Below, in pieces: positions 1 through 8,358 of a DNA stretch of 26,840 bases; the stretch's first letter is position 1; the number at the start of each line of letters is the position of its first letter. Both the position numbers and the translations under genes were made by a program. The stretch is taken from positions 1-26,840 of the forward strand of contig CALJKV010000129.1 of NCBI GenBank assembly GCA_937974245.1. The letters are read 5' to 3'. The notes below the pieces were generated by a model. It saw only the letters and a program-made list of their open reading frames with translations. It was not told where the DNA came from and made no database searches. This DNA comes from an uncultured Chloroflexota bacterium (GTDB lineage: Bacteria > Chloroflexota > Anaerolineae > Aggregatilineales > Phototrophicaceae).

Positions 1-585
1 GGAAGAGGTATCGGTGAACTGCACGGGCAGCGGTGCATCACCTGTGGTCGGATTGACCGAGAATGAGGCGACAGGGGCGGCAGGAGCGGGCTGGTTGACG
101 GTGATGGTGGTGGTTGCCGGTTGGCTGGAGCCGCCGGGGCCGGAGACGGTGAGCGAGACGGTGAAGACACCGGCAGTGTTGAAGGTGTAAGCCGGGTTCT
201 GCTGGTTACTGAAACCGGAGCCATCGCCGAAGTCCCACTGCCAGGTGGTGATGTTGCCGGAAGAGGTATCGGTGAACTGCACGGGCAGCGGTGCATCGCC
301 TGTGGTCGGACTGGCTGAGAATGAGGCGACAGGGGCGGCAGGAGCGGGCTGGTTGACGGTGATGGTGGTGGTTGCCGGTTGGCTGGAGCCGCCGGGGCCG
401 GAGACGGTGAGCGAGACGGTGAAGACACCGGCAGTGTTGAAGGTGTAAGCCGGGTTCTGCTGGTTACTGAAACCGGAGCCATCGCCGAAGTCCCACTGCC
501 AGGTGGTGATGTTGCCGGAAGAGGTATCGGTGAACTGCACGGGCAGCGGTGCATCGCCTGTGGTCGGACTGGCTGAGAATGAGGC
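1..585. repeat. 258-bp near-perfect tandem repeat (about 2.3 copies) encoding PKD modules
   Basis: Bases 1-258 and 259-516 match except at about four positions, all within the first 60 bases of each unit. Bases 517-585 match the second unit exactly and then diverge. The period of 258 bp is 86 codons, one PKD domain, so copy number can change without breaking the frame. The repeat may continue beyond the left edge. The other PKD modules of the gene, from about 590 to 1840, are clearly diverged from each other, so these copies are the recent ones. Confidence 0.93.
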
Positions 586-2463
586 AGTTGGCGGATTGAC
601 AACCTCACTGACGATTATAGTTCCCTGAGCGCTATCTGTTCCGCCAGTTCCGCTGATTTGCAGTGTAACAGAATATGTCCCTGCCGTGCTAAAGGTGTGG
701 CTGGGATTGATGTCAGTACTAACTGCGCCATCACCAAAATCCCAGGAATAGGTCAGGTTTTCACCGGAGGATTGGTTTGTAAACTGCACGAGCAAAGGTG
801 CCGGGCCGGTTGTCTTGTCTGCTGTAAACGCTGCTATAGATGGTGGAATCGGATTGGTGGCGCTGATGTTTACTTCGGCTGTGTTTGTGCCGCCAGGGCC
901 AGTTACAGTGAGTACGACAGTATAGGTTCCCGCCGTGTTGTACGTATGGGTGGGGCTTTGCTCGGTGCTGGTGGTGGTATCCCCGAAGTCCCAATTGTAG
1001 CCGCTAATGTTGCCAGTGGATTGATTGGTGAAGTTCACCGTTAGCGGTACTTCGCCAGACGTTTTATCTGGGGTGAAGGCTGCGATTGGGGCATTAGGCG
1101 CCTGGGTAACTGTAATAGTCGACGTGACTTGAGATTGTCCCCCAGGGCCGATTGCCGTTAGTTTGGCTGTATAGGTGCCGGGGTTTTGATAGACGTATGC
1201 TGGACTTTGCTCGGTGCTAGTGCCGCCGTCTCCAAAATCCCAACTATAAGAGGTAATCTGCCCTGTAGATGCGTTCGTAAATTGTACTGGGAGTGGGGCA
1301 TTGCCACTGGTTGGACTTGCGTTAAAGACGGCAACAGGTGGTGGGATGACCGGGTCTTCTACAGTGATCTTGCGTGTGACACTGGATGACCCCCCGTTAC
1401 CCGTTACAGTGAGGATAACATTGTATGTGCCTACGGCTGTAAAGGAGTGCAAAGGACTTCGTTCAGTACTGGTTGAGCCGTCTCCAAATGTCCAGTTATA
1501 CGTGTTAATCTGGCCGGAAGACTGGTCTGTGAATTGGACGGCTAAGGGCGATGAGCCTGAAGTTTTGTCTTGTGTGAAACCCGCAACAGGTGCTGAAGCG
1601 CTCTGAACATTTATCTGCCGTGACACATTGGATGTGCCACCAGGCCCTACTACGCTGAAAGTAACAGTATACAGCCCAGGCATACGGAATGTATGAGTCG
1701 GATTGGCTTCTGGACTGCTACCGCCATCCCCGAAGTTCCAACTGTAACTGCTGATGATGCCACTAGATTGGTTGATGAAACGGACAACGAGTGGTGCTTG
1801 CCCACTTGTTCGATCCTGGGTAAATGCAGCAATCGGACGAGCGATTGAAGGTGTATTAGAGGGAATCGGAGTTGGTGCCTGATTCTGGATGCGAATATTA
1901 TTGACCGTGGTAATGAGGCTCGTGCCGTCTCTTAGCGTAACGCGTAACCGAAGCTGGTATACGCTATCTTGAATGGTTGTTGTGTTCCAGATACCCAGTA
2001 GGCCATTTAGTACCGGTGTTTGCACAATCCCACTCGCAGGGAACCAGAGGTTGCCAGAGTTCGGGTCTGGGCCATATTCGAGTTGATATTGCAGGAATTG
2101 CGGATGGATAGCTGCGCCTAGCACCTGTACATTGCCAGCGACTACGTTACCCGGAATGGGGGATAAGATCACAATGCTGATGGGTAGTGGTGTACTGCTT
2201 GACTGGATAATAGGTGGTGCGATGGCGGTTGCGAGAAGTTGCCCGCTTTGGGTGGTTGGCAGTGCGAATGGTGTTAGTGTTACCGGAAGCGTTGTGGGCA
2301 CGCCACCTATTGAGATTTCCGTTCGGGTAGGGAGGGGGGTGTTGGTTGGTGCCAACGTCAGTTCTAGCTGCTGTTCCGGCGCGTTGTTCAGGTTACACGC
2401 GGCAACCAAGAATACAAAAAGCAGCAGTAACGGGATAATTCTTTGCTGTTTTCTTGTTGCCAT
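1..2463 (-). CDS. PKD-repeat surface lipoprotein (C-terminal part outside the window)
   Basis: The reading frame is open from the ATG at 2463 to base 1 (821 codons) with no stop, so the gene continues beyond the left edge. The N-terminus has basic residues, a Leu/Phe/Val-rich core and a lipobox LVAAC with Cys23, so the product is probably a lipoprotein anchored on the outer face of the membrane. An AAAGAAAGGG stretch precedes the ATG. After a Thr/Pro-rich linker, residues about 85-195 form a beta-rich domain I cannot name. From about residue 208, PKD domains of some 83-86 residues follow, each with a W-x-FGD motif. I count seven such motifs (near 1728, 1481, 1229, 980, 732, 480 and 222) and the start of an eighth domain. 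PKD domains are Ig-like folds common in adhesins and surface enzymes. No catalytic domain is visible, so the role (adhesion, glycan binding or a stalk) is open. Confidence 0.88.
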   Translation of the reverse strand, partial: MATRKQQRIIPLLLLFVFLVAACNLNNAPEQQLELTLAPTNTPLPTRTEISIGGVPTTLPVTLTPFALPTTQSGQLLATAIAPPIIQSSSTPLPISIVILSPIPGNVVAGNVQVLGAAIHPQFLQYQLEYGPDPNSGNLWFPASGIVQTPVLNGLLGIWNTTTIQDSVYQLRLRVTLRDGTSLITTVNNIRIQNQAPTPIPSNTPSIARPIAAFTQDRTSGQAPLVVRFINQSSGIISSYSWNFGDGGSSPEANPTHTFRMPGLYTVTFSVVGPGGTSNVSRQINVQSASAPVAGFTQDKTSGSSPLAVQFTDQSSGQINTYNWTFGDGSTSTERSPLHSFTAVGTYNVILTVTGNGGSSSVTRKITVEDPVIPPPVAVFNASPTSGNAPLPVQFTNASTGQITSYSWDFGDGGTSTEQSPAYVYQNPGTYTAKLTAIGPGGQSQVTSTITVTQAPNAPIAAFTPDKTSGEVPLTVNFTNQSTGNISGYNWDFGDTTTSTEQSPTHTYNTAGTYTVVLTVTGPGGTNTAEVNISATNPIPPSIAAFTADKTTGPAPLLVQFTNQSSGENLTYSWDFGDGAVSTDINPSHTFSTAGTYSVTLQISGTGGTDSAQGTIIVSEVVNPPTASFSASPTTGDAPLPVQFTDTSSGNITTWQWDFGDGSGFSNQQNPAYTFNTAGVFTVSLTVSGPGGSSQPATTTITVNQPAPAAPVASFSASPTTGDAPLPVQFTDTSSGNITTWQWDFGDGSGFSNQQNPAYTFNTAGVFTVSLTVSGPGGSSQPATTTITVNQPAPAAPVASFSVNPTTGDAPLPVQFTDTSS

Positions 2464-2514
2464 GAAAAGCCCTTTCTTTACAATGGGTTCCGTCTAAGAG
2501 TGAGTCTACACTAA

Positions 2515-2520
2515 ATTATA
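2515..2520 (-). promoter_or_regulatory. Possible -10 box of the PKD lipoprotein gene
   Basis: On the minus strand this reads TATAAT, about 50 bp upstream of the lipoprotein ATG. No good -35 hexamer lies at the usual distance, so this is only a candidate. The 203-bp gap between the divergent lipoprotein and response-regulator genes must hold promoters for both. On the plus strand a TATAAA at 2607-2612 is the best, weak, candidate for the regulator. Confidence 0.3.
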
Positions 2521-2666
2521 ACAGTTTATGGGGAATTTGTACCTGACGGGCAGCAGACTATCACCCGCCTGCTTGTGACCTGAACCGTGTGATGATACAC
2601 TATTGCTATAAATGTTTCCTATTAATCACTCTGAAAGACTGGTAGATGTGGATGAATGGGGGGTAT

Positions 2667-3377
2667 ATGAAGGTACTTATTGTTGATGATGAACAAGCTA
2701 TTCGTGATGCACTTGGGCGAAAGCTGCAGCGTGAAGGGTTTGAGGTTGTGCTGAGTGGTGATGGCTTAGAAGGTCTGCGTGCTTTTCATGCCGAACGCCC
2801 CGACCTGGTGATTCTGGATATTGTTATGCCCGGGGGGATGGATGGGATGACTGTGTGCCGGCGGATTCGTGAAGTAGCTGGCACACCCATCATGATGCTT
2901 TCTGCCCAGGCTATCACGGAAGACGATGTGATTGAGGGATTGAATGCAGGAGCAGACGAGTATCTTATTAAGCCAATTCGCTTGAATGAGTTTGCCGCGC
3001 GGGTAAATGCACTGCTGCGCCGATCTCAGGTAGGGAGTTCGGAAGCAGAGCAGGGATACAACGATGGTTATTTGAGTATTGATTTGCATCGCAGACAGGT
3101 GCATGTAGATGGCCGCAAGGTTCACCTGACGCCCACGGAGTTTAAGCTGCTGGCTGTGCTATTGGAGAATGCCGGTCGGGTTGTCTCTCAACGTGATTTA
3201 TTGGAACAGGTTTGGGGGCAGGAATATATTGATGATGTTTATTATCCCAGAGTGTATATCAGTCAATTGCGACGAAAAGTTGAGGCTGATCCATCGAGTC
3301 CCGTGTATATTTTGACAGAACATCGTATTGGATACCGCTTTGAGAAACAGTCTCCAGGTGCATCTAAAAAGCCATGA
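2667..3377 (+). CDS. OmpR/PhoB-type two-component response regulator
   Basis: A DNA-binding response regulator of 236 residues. The N-terminal receiver begins MKVLIVDDEQ; the acidic pair is D7/D8, the phospho-acceptor is D51 (in LDIVMP) and the conserved Lys lies in the YLIKPI motif. The C-terminal part, from about residue 135, is a winged helix of the PhoB type (LTPTEFKLL, then DLLEQVWG, then VYISQLRRKVE). I chose the ATG at 2667 because the receiver fold starts there and a G-rich run (2657-2662) sits just upstream. An in-frame ATG at 2646 would add seven residues. The histidine kinase gene starts 30 bp downstream on the same strand, so the two are very probably one operon and cognate partners. 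The target genes cannot be read from the sequence. Confidence 0.93.
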   Translation: MKVLIVDDEQAIRDALGRKLQREGFEVVLSGDGLEGLRAFHAERPDLVILDIVMPGGMDGMTVCRRIREVAGTPIMMLSAQAITEDDVIEGLNAGADEYLIKPIRLNEFAARVNALLRRSQVGSSEAEQGYNDGYLSIDLHRRQVHVDGRKVHLTPTEFKLLAVLLENAGRVVSQRDLLEQVWGQEYIDDVYYPRVYISQLRRKVEADPSSPVYILTEHRIGYRFEKQSPGASKKP

Positions 3378-3407
3378 TTCTGTTTATATGCTAGTTGTTG
3401 CTTTATT

Positions 3408-5630
3408 ATGATCCCACTAGGCGCCATTACCCTTCTTGTAAACGGCTTAACTCTTGCGTTGTCGCTTGGGTTTTTGTTGATTGTCTTATGGCATGATGCC
3501 AGGAAAGAGGTGAATCAGGTTTTTGCGGTGTTCTTGGTGTTAGTCACGCTCTGGAACGTGGGTTCTTTGATGGCGATTGCTTTTTCGCTTGTGGATATTG
3601 GATTTTCTTTGCTACCCTTTGCAATTAGTTTAATGGAATTAGGGTTCATTGGGTCGAGCATCGCGGTATATGCGTTGACAGCCATTCTGGCGGGCATACA
3701 TACACGGCGCTTTCGATTTCAGGCCTTTGCGGGTTTGATTGTTGTGCTGTTTTATCAAGGGTTCCTTATTGTCAATAACCAACAACCGACGATGAATGTA
3801 GTCCTTGATGGGGTTGTGACGTACCGGTTTCAGCCGTTGTCAGCATTGTTTTATTTAATTTTTGACGGAGTCTCTCTATATTTCCTATGGCGTTTTCGTC
3901 GCAAAATGCGTTCACGGGGTTTGGTTTTGGGTTTATTACTATTTATTGCCGGACAGAGTGTTGGTTTTTTGAATCCCGAGCTTCAGATAACGGGTATTGC
4001 GGTGAACGCGGCTTCGGTAGCTGCATTAGTTATTAGTTTCGGGGTGCTACGGCAGGAGATCATTACCCCCCTGGCTGATCGTATTGCTCAGGTAGAAGCA
4101 ATGCATAAAGTAAGTCTGGCAATTATTAGCCAACTATCAATTGACACGGTCTTGAACCAGATAACCATTCAGGCAGCAAGATGGCTGGAGGCTGATGGCG
4201 CAGGAATTTTTCTCAATAAGGAGGGGATGCTTCAATTAGCGGCTGTCTATAATTTGCCCCGCCAGTATATTGATGTTCGTATTCCCCTGGGGTATGGTGT
4301 GGCCGGGTCGGTGGCACAAACCCGAAAATCGATTTTTTTGGAAAATTATGGACGCGATTGGAAACGAGAGTCAGATCTTCCCTTAGCCAGAGAAACTTTT
4401 GGTTCGGTTATTTCTGTACCTTTAATCTATGCTAGTGAGACAATAGGTATTTTGATGGTTATTACGGGGCAGCAAGGGCGACTGCTGCACGAAGAAGATG
4501 TCACACTATTGGAAATGCTAGGGGCACAGGCCGCGACAGTTATTTCGCATAGTCATTTATTCACAGAACAACGAAAACTAGCAGAACAAGTCGAAGCTGC
4601 ACGAAGCCAATTAGAAACAGTCTTAACAAGTACAGAAAACCCCGTTATCGCAGTAGACCGCAAGTTCCACTTAATCTTTGCAAATCCAGCGGCCCAGAAA
4701 CTTGTAAATCTAGAGACACCAACTTCCAATAATTCACTTTTAGATTTTGTTTCTACAGATACACTCCCATCATCATATCGAGGCGTACTACAAGACCTAA
4801 AGAATCACAAGGTACATACCTATGAAATCGAGATCAAAAACAAAATATATCTCTGCCATTTAGCTCGATTAGGAAGAACAGCAGGGTGGGTAGGTATTTT
4901 AAATGATATTACCCAACTCAAAGAATTAGATAGACTGCAAAGCGAGGTGATTCGCATGACCAGCCACGATCTAAAAAATCCGTTACAAGCCGCTTTAGCA
5001 AATCTCGACTTATTAACCGACGACATCAAAATTGATGATCGTTCGAGAATCCTCGAGACGGCACAAATTATCGAAAAACAACTTTTACGTATGAATCGCA
5101 TTATCTCCGGTATATTAGACTTGGAGCGTATCAAGATAGCAGTATTTTCGCAAGAAGCATGCTATGCGGCCGATATTGTGCAAGACACAATTGAGGAACT
5201 ACAATTCCTGGCGCAGGATAAAGAGATTAAGTTGATTTCTGAGATAGAAGATAATTTACCGGAGTTTTTGGGCAATAATGAGCAATTTAGAAGAGCTTTA
5301 ATCAATTTACTGGAAAACGCAATTAAATTTTCTTCTGCAGGTACGGTTGTCTATATTCGAGCTAAGATTTGCCAGAATTATTTACAATTTGAGGTAGAAG
5401 ATAATGGAATCGGTATTCCTTTAGCGTTACAGCCTTATATTTTTGATCGATTCTTCCGAGGTGGGCAACAGGGGCAAAAGGGAGCTGGACATATTAGTGG
5501 TTCCGGTTTGGGTTTGAGTTTAGTGAAAACTATCGTAGAAAACCACGAAGGCAAGATATGGCTAGAAAGTGAGGAAGGGAAGGGGACAAGGTTTTTTGTT
5601 CGAGTCCCACCTTCTTCGCAGCCTCGTTGA
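3408..5630 (+). CDS. Membrane sensor histidine kinase (multi-TM, GAF, PAS, HisKA, HATPase)
   Basis: A 740-residue kinase, presumed partner of the regulator just upstream. Residues 1 to about 225 hold several hydrophobic helices resembling the seven-TM sensor region of histidine kinases. A GAF domain follows (about 232-395), then a PAS-like segment (about 405-500), then the HisKA domain with the H-box SHDLKNP (phospho-acceptor H520) and an HATPase domain with the N-box NLLENAIKFSS, the G1 motif DNGIGIP and the G2 motif GSGLGL. All core motifs are intact, so it should be active. The signal is unknown. The start has no clear ribosome-binding site, but the ATG at 3388 in another frame stops at once. 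The DNA style changes inside the gene: G/T-rich up to about 4540, then A-rich with many CAA, TTA and CTA codons until about 5200. Confidence 0.92.
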   Translation: MIPLGAITLLVNGLTLALSLGFLLIVLWHDARKEVNQVFAVFLVLVTLWNVGSLMAIAFSLVDIGFSLLPFAISLMELGFIGSSIAVYALTAILAGIHTRRFRFQAFAGLIVVLFYQGFLIVNNQQPTMNVVLDGVVTYRFQPLSALFYLIFDGVSLYFLWRFRRKMRSRGLVLGLLLFIAGQSVGFLNPELQITGIAVNAASVAALVISFGVLRQEIITPLADRIAQVEAMHKVSLAIISQLSIDTVLNQITIQAARWLEADGAGIFLNKEGMLQLAAVYNLPRQYIDVRIPLGYGVAGSVAQTRKSIFLENYGRDWKRESDLPLARETFGSVISVPLIYASETIGILMVITGQQGRLLHEEDVTLLEMLGAQAATVISHSHLFTEQRKLAEQVEAARSQLETVLTSTENPVIAVDRKFHLIFANPAAQKLVNLETPTSNNSLLDFVSTDTLPSSYRGVLQDLKNHKVHTYEIEIKNKIYLCHLARLGRTAGWVGILNDITQLKELDRLQSEVIRMTSHDLKNPLQAALANLDLLTDDIKIDDRSRILETAQIIEKQLLRMNRIISGILDLERIKIAVFSQEACYAADIVQDTIEELQFLAQDKEIKLISEIEDNLPEFLGNNEQFRRALINLLENAIKFSSAGTVVYIRAKICQNYLQFEVEDNGIGIPLALQPYIFDRFFRGGQQGQKGAGHISGSGLGLSLVKTIVENHEGKIWLESEEGKGTRFFVRVPPSSQPR

Positions 5631-5677
5631 AAACAAACACAACCCACAAAACATCTATACTTTTAACTTAAGACACA

Positions 5678-5714
5678 AAGGGATACTTATCCACAATGCG
5701 GATAAGTATCCCTT
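5678..5714. terminator. Perfect 15-bp hairpin between convergent genes, probable bidirectional terminator
   Basis: AAGGGATACTTATCC (5678-5692) is perfectly complementary to 5700-5714 around a 7-base loop. It lies 47 bp after the kinase stop and 22 bp beyond the ABC ATPase stop on the other strand, the right place to end both transcripts. Neither side has a real T tract, so it may work as a stable 3' end or barrier and not as a classical intrinsic terminator. Confidence 0.7.
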
Positions 5715-5736
5715 CTTGCGATTATGGAACTGACAA

Positions 5737-6477
5737 CTATAAAATCTTACTCAAAAACAATTTCAGGCGGTCATGTTCAGGGTTTTCAAACAGGGCAACC
5801 GGCGTCGTCTCCTCAATCTTTCGTCCTTCATCCATAAAAACTACTCGATCGGCTGCCGCCCGCGCAAATCCCATTTCATGGGTAACAACAACCATTGTCA
5901 TGCCTTCTTTAGCAAGATCCAGCATAACATCCAAAACTTCCTTAATCATCTCTGGATCAAGTGCAGATGTTGGTTCATCAAACAGCATTATTTTGGGATC
6001 CATTGCCAAGGCCCGTGCAATAGCAACCCGTTGCTGCTGACCACCCGAGAGTTTAGCGGGGTAGACATCGGCCTTTTCTGGTATACCAACTTTTTCAAGC
6101 TGCATACGAGCAACACGCTCAGCTTCAGACCGATCACGTTTACGAACAACTTGTTGTGCAAGCATAACATTCTCTAATGCCGTCTTATGGGGGAACAGAT
6201 TGAACTGCTGAAAAACCATACCAACTTCGGCGCGTATCTTATTAATATCCGTTGACTTATGTGTAAGATGGATACCATCCACCCATATTTCACCAGTATC
6301 GGCAGTTTCCAGATGATTTATGCATCGAAGCAGGGTGCTTTTGCCTGAACCACTGGGCCCGATAATAACCACAACCTCACCTGCATAGACATCCAGACTT
6401 ACTTCCCTTAACGCCTGCACAAAACCACCGAAAGTCTTAGAGATATTCTTCATACTGATAATTGGTGACTTATCCAA
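5737..6477 (-). CDS. Polar amino acid ABC transporter, ATP-binding subunit (GlnQ-like)
   Basis: The ATPase subunit of an amino acid importer, 246 residues, acting on the cytoplasmic face. Walker A is GPSGSGKST (40-48), the Q-loop is VFQQFNLFPH, the ABC signature is LSGGQQQR (143-150), Walker B is IMLFDE (163-168), and the switch is H200. This combination is typical of the GlnQ/HisP/ArtP group. It is the last gene of a binding protein-permease-ATPase set. The start is a TTG at 6477, preceded at a good distance by GGGAGGG, which lies in the last codons of the permease gene. An in-frame ATG at 6453 lacks such a site. The gap to the permease stop is 5 bp, so translation is probably coupled. The substrate (glutamine, glutamate, arginine or another) cannot be decided. 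Confidence 0.93.
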   Translation of the reverse strand: MDKSPIISMKNISKTFGGFVQALREVSLDVYAGEVVVIIGPSGSGKSTLLRCINHLETADTGEIWVDGIHLTHKSTDINKIRAEVGMVFQQFNLFPHKTALENVMLAQQVVRKRDRSEAERVARMQLEKVGIPEKADVYPAKLSGGQQQRVAIARALAMDPKIMLFDEPTSALDPEMIKEVLDVMLDLAKEGMTMVVVTHEMGFARAAADRVVFMDEGRKIEETTPVALFENPEHDRLKLFLSKIL

Positions 6478-6482
6478 TGTGA

Positions 6483-7352
6483 TTAACCCTCCCGCTTCTC
6501 AGCCTGGAGACTAATCTCCAAATAATTCGCAATAGTCGACAAAACAATCGTCAGGTTCGCATAGATAAATGACAGCACTAGCAAACCCTCTGGATAACGA
6601 AAGTTATTACTTGAATACTGCCGTGTGAGTTGCGAGATTTCCGGGACAGCTACAACCGATGCCAAAGAAGTATCCTTTAACAGGAAGACAAAATTGTTTG
6701 CCAAAGCTGGCAAAACATTCCGCACTGCCTGTGGAAGGACAATGAAACGCATCGCCTGCACATAGGTCATCCCCAGTGAGCGGGCAGCCTCCATCTGTCC
6801 ATGACCGATACTCTCAATACCAGCACGAAACACCTCCGACATAAAAGCACCATAGGTCAAAGCAAAAGCCAGCATAATGCGCCACACAGAATCGATATCC
6901 CTTGTTCGCAAAACTGTTGTTGTAATCGTTTCCGGGTTAGCACCAAAAATTGTCTGTGCCAAATCATCCAATGGAGATTGAGCGATCCAATCAACAATCG
7001 CCGGGGTCACGACGAAAGCAAAGATCAAAATAATGACCAGCAAAGGCAACCCGCGAAAAATCTCAACATAGAATGTCGCGATATTATAAATTAAAACGTT
7101 CTTTGATATACGCCCCAATGCCGTTATGAGACCAATAACCAAGGCAAACAAGAACGCCCAAATCGTAATCTGAACCGTCACTCCGATACCGCGAATAACA
7201 AAACTCCAGGCGTCTATGAGCTTTTCATTGTTGGAAATGCTGTAAATAATCAATAGATCAAGTGCAAAAAAAGCCAGCAGCCAACCTCGTCGACTAAAGC
7301 GACGACCAATCTGCTTTATCAATCGATTGCTTGAGCGCTCCGAACTAACCAT
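6483..7352 (-). CDS. Polar amino acid ABC transporter, permease subunit
   Basis: An inner-membrane permease of the HisM/GlnP family with several TM helices. The EAA loop that contacts the ATPase reads MEAARSLGMTYVQAMRF, followed by IVLPQAVRN. I start it at the ATG at 7352 (289 residues) because AAAAAGGA lies about 8 bases upstream. A GTG at 7409 would add 19 residues, but it falls inside a terminator-like hairpin (7389-7414) and has no binding site. A basic N-terminal stretch precedes the first helix (LLAFFALDLLIIYSI). The upstream gene encodes the binding protein and the downstream gene the ATPase. One permease gene implies a homodimer. Confidence 0.92.
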   Translation of the reverse strand: MVSSERSSNRLIKQIGRRFSRRGWLLAFFALDLLIIYSISNNEKLIDAWSFVIRGIGVTVQITIWAFLFALVIGLITALGRISKNVLIYNIATFYVEIFRGLPLLVIILIFAFVVTPAIVDWIAQSPLDDLAQTIFGANPETITTTVLRTRDIDSVWRIMLAFALTYGAFMSEVFRAGIESIGHGQMEAARSLGMTYVQAMRFIVLPQAVRNVLPALANNFVFLLKDTSLASVVAVPEISQLTRQYSSNNFRYPEGLLVLSFIYANLTIVLSTIANYLEISLQAEKREG

Positions 7353-7378
7353 TACCGGATTCCTTTTTATGTTACGTG

Positions 7379-7414
7379 CTAAAAAAGCGCGAGGTGAGTT
7401 ATGACCCACCTCGC
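7379..7414 (-). terminator. Intrinsic-terminator-like hairpin between binding protein and permease genes
   Basis: On the minus strand GCGAGGTG (7414-7407) pairs with CACCTCGC (7396-7389) around a 10-base loop, followed after two bases by six T residues (7386-7381). It starts 29 bp after the binding-protein stop and ends before the permease start. Partial termination here is a known way for ABC operons to make more binding protein than membrane subunits. That it acts this way here is inference. Confidence 0.75.
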
Positions 7415-7442
7415 AGAATATATCACTACAGGTTACGAAACG

Positions 7443-8228
7443 TTAATTTGACTCGAACCATTTCCCGTAAATGACATCCCACTCACCGGTGGCTTGAAGC
7501 GCCCACATGGCCGCATTGATATACGGAACCAGCTCACTCCCGGGTGGGAACGCAAAAGCCAAACCCTCAATCCCGGCAAGCGACTCCGAGAGTGTAACCA
7601 TGCCACCCTGTGCCTGAATGTATCCCTCAGCAGCAGGACGGTCTACAACCACCGCATCTACGTCATCATTTAGGAGCGCTTCGATGGCCGCACCGAACGT
7701 ATCAAAGCTCAGAACGCGATCTTCAGCAAATAGGTTTTTCGCGGTGATTTCATTGGTCGTGCCAACTTGAGTCGCTACACGGTAATCGGGAAGAGCTTTG
7801 AGGCTTGCAACATCGGTGAACCGATCTTCACCTTCGCGCACGAGGAGAGTTTCATCATACGCCTGATAGAGGCTGGAGAAATCCACACTTTCGTCGCGGG
7901 CAGCGGTGTAGGTAATGCCATCGGCTGCAACATCCCATTGGCCAGTTGCAATACCCGCCAACATACCATCCCAACCAACTTCTTCATAGACCGGAACACA
8001 ATTTAATAACATGCAAATCGCGTTGAATGTGTCATAGTCCCAGCCAACTGCTTCATTGTTTTCATTATAGAAATTATAGGGAGGATAGGCGTTTTCCACG
8101 GCAATTATGATTTCACGGCCGCCCAGATCAGGCCAGGCGACAGCCCCTTCTTGTGCCACAGCCCCAAACATCGGTATGGCTACCAGGAGTATGGCAAGAA
8201 ACAGCAACATTACTTTAGTGCGAGACAT
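7443..8228 (-). CDS. Amino acid ABC transporter substrate-binding protein (family 3)
   Basis: An extracytoplasmic solute-binding protein of 261 residues. The signal peptide has a basic start, a hydrophobic core (VMLLFLAILLVAIPMF) and a likely cleavage after AVA, before QEG. There is no lipobox. The mature part shows the family-3 pattern: REIIIAVENAYPPYNF, then GWDYDTFNAI, then GWDGMLAGIATGQWDVAADG, then VATQVGTTNE and the DAVVVDRPAAEGYI hinge region. This family binds polar amino acids and delivers them to permeases like the one downstream. GGAGGAG sits 5 bases upstream of the ATG, the best ribosome-binding site in the window, in keeping with high expression. It is the first gene of the operon. 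Confidence 0.93.
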   Translation of the reverse strand: MSRTKVMLLFLAILLVAIPMFGAVAQEGAVAWPDLGGREIIIAVENAYPPYNFYNENNEAVGWDYDTFNAICMLLNCVPVYEEVGWDGMLAGIATGQWDVAADGITYTAARDESVDFSSLYQAYDETLLVREGEDRFTDVASLKALPDYRVATQVGTTNEITAKNLFAEDRVLSFDTFGAAIEALLNDDVDAVVVDRPAAEGYIQAQGGMVTLSESLAGIEGLAFAFPPGSELVPYINAAMWALQATGEWDVIYGKWFESN

Positions 8229-8260
8229 AGTTCTCCTCCAAAAAAGAACAATCGTAAAAT

Positions 8261-8266
8261 ATTATA
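8261..8266 (-). promoter_or_regulatory. Possible -10 box of the amino acid ABC operon
   Basis: TATAAT on the minus strand, 32 bp upstream of the binding-protein ATG. A matching -35 hexamer is not evident at 16-18 bp. The 130-bp gap between this operon and the upstream seven-gene run is the natural place for its promoter. Confidence 0.35.
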
Positions 8267-8358
8267 CCGGCAGCCATTCAAACGTCGCCAGCTACAATAT
8301 CTTAACAAGTATACAAAATATTGCCAGTTTTACTCAGTTAGATTTGACAATGGGGGTA

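Noticed and set aside
121..576. Two identical 65-codon plus-strand frames at 121-318 and 379-576
   Set aside because: They are antisense shadows of the 258-bp PKD repeat; the minus frame is open through the whole region with clear PKD motifs.
1..585. Regular repeats suggesting a CRISPR array
   Set aside because: The period is 258 bp, the repeats are directly adjacent with no unique spacers, and they encode PKD domains in frame.
2766..3125. 119-codon minus-strand frame inside the response regulator gene
   Set aside because: It is a shadow of the regulator, which has a complete receiver and winged helix; the shadow has no recognisable motif or start context.
7353..7409. N-terminal extension of the permease from GTG 7409
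   Set aside because: The GTG lies in a terminator-like hairpin and lacks a ribosome-binding site, while the ATG at 7352 has AAAGGA at a good distance.
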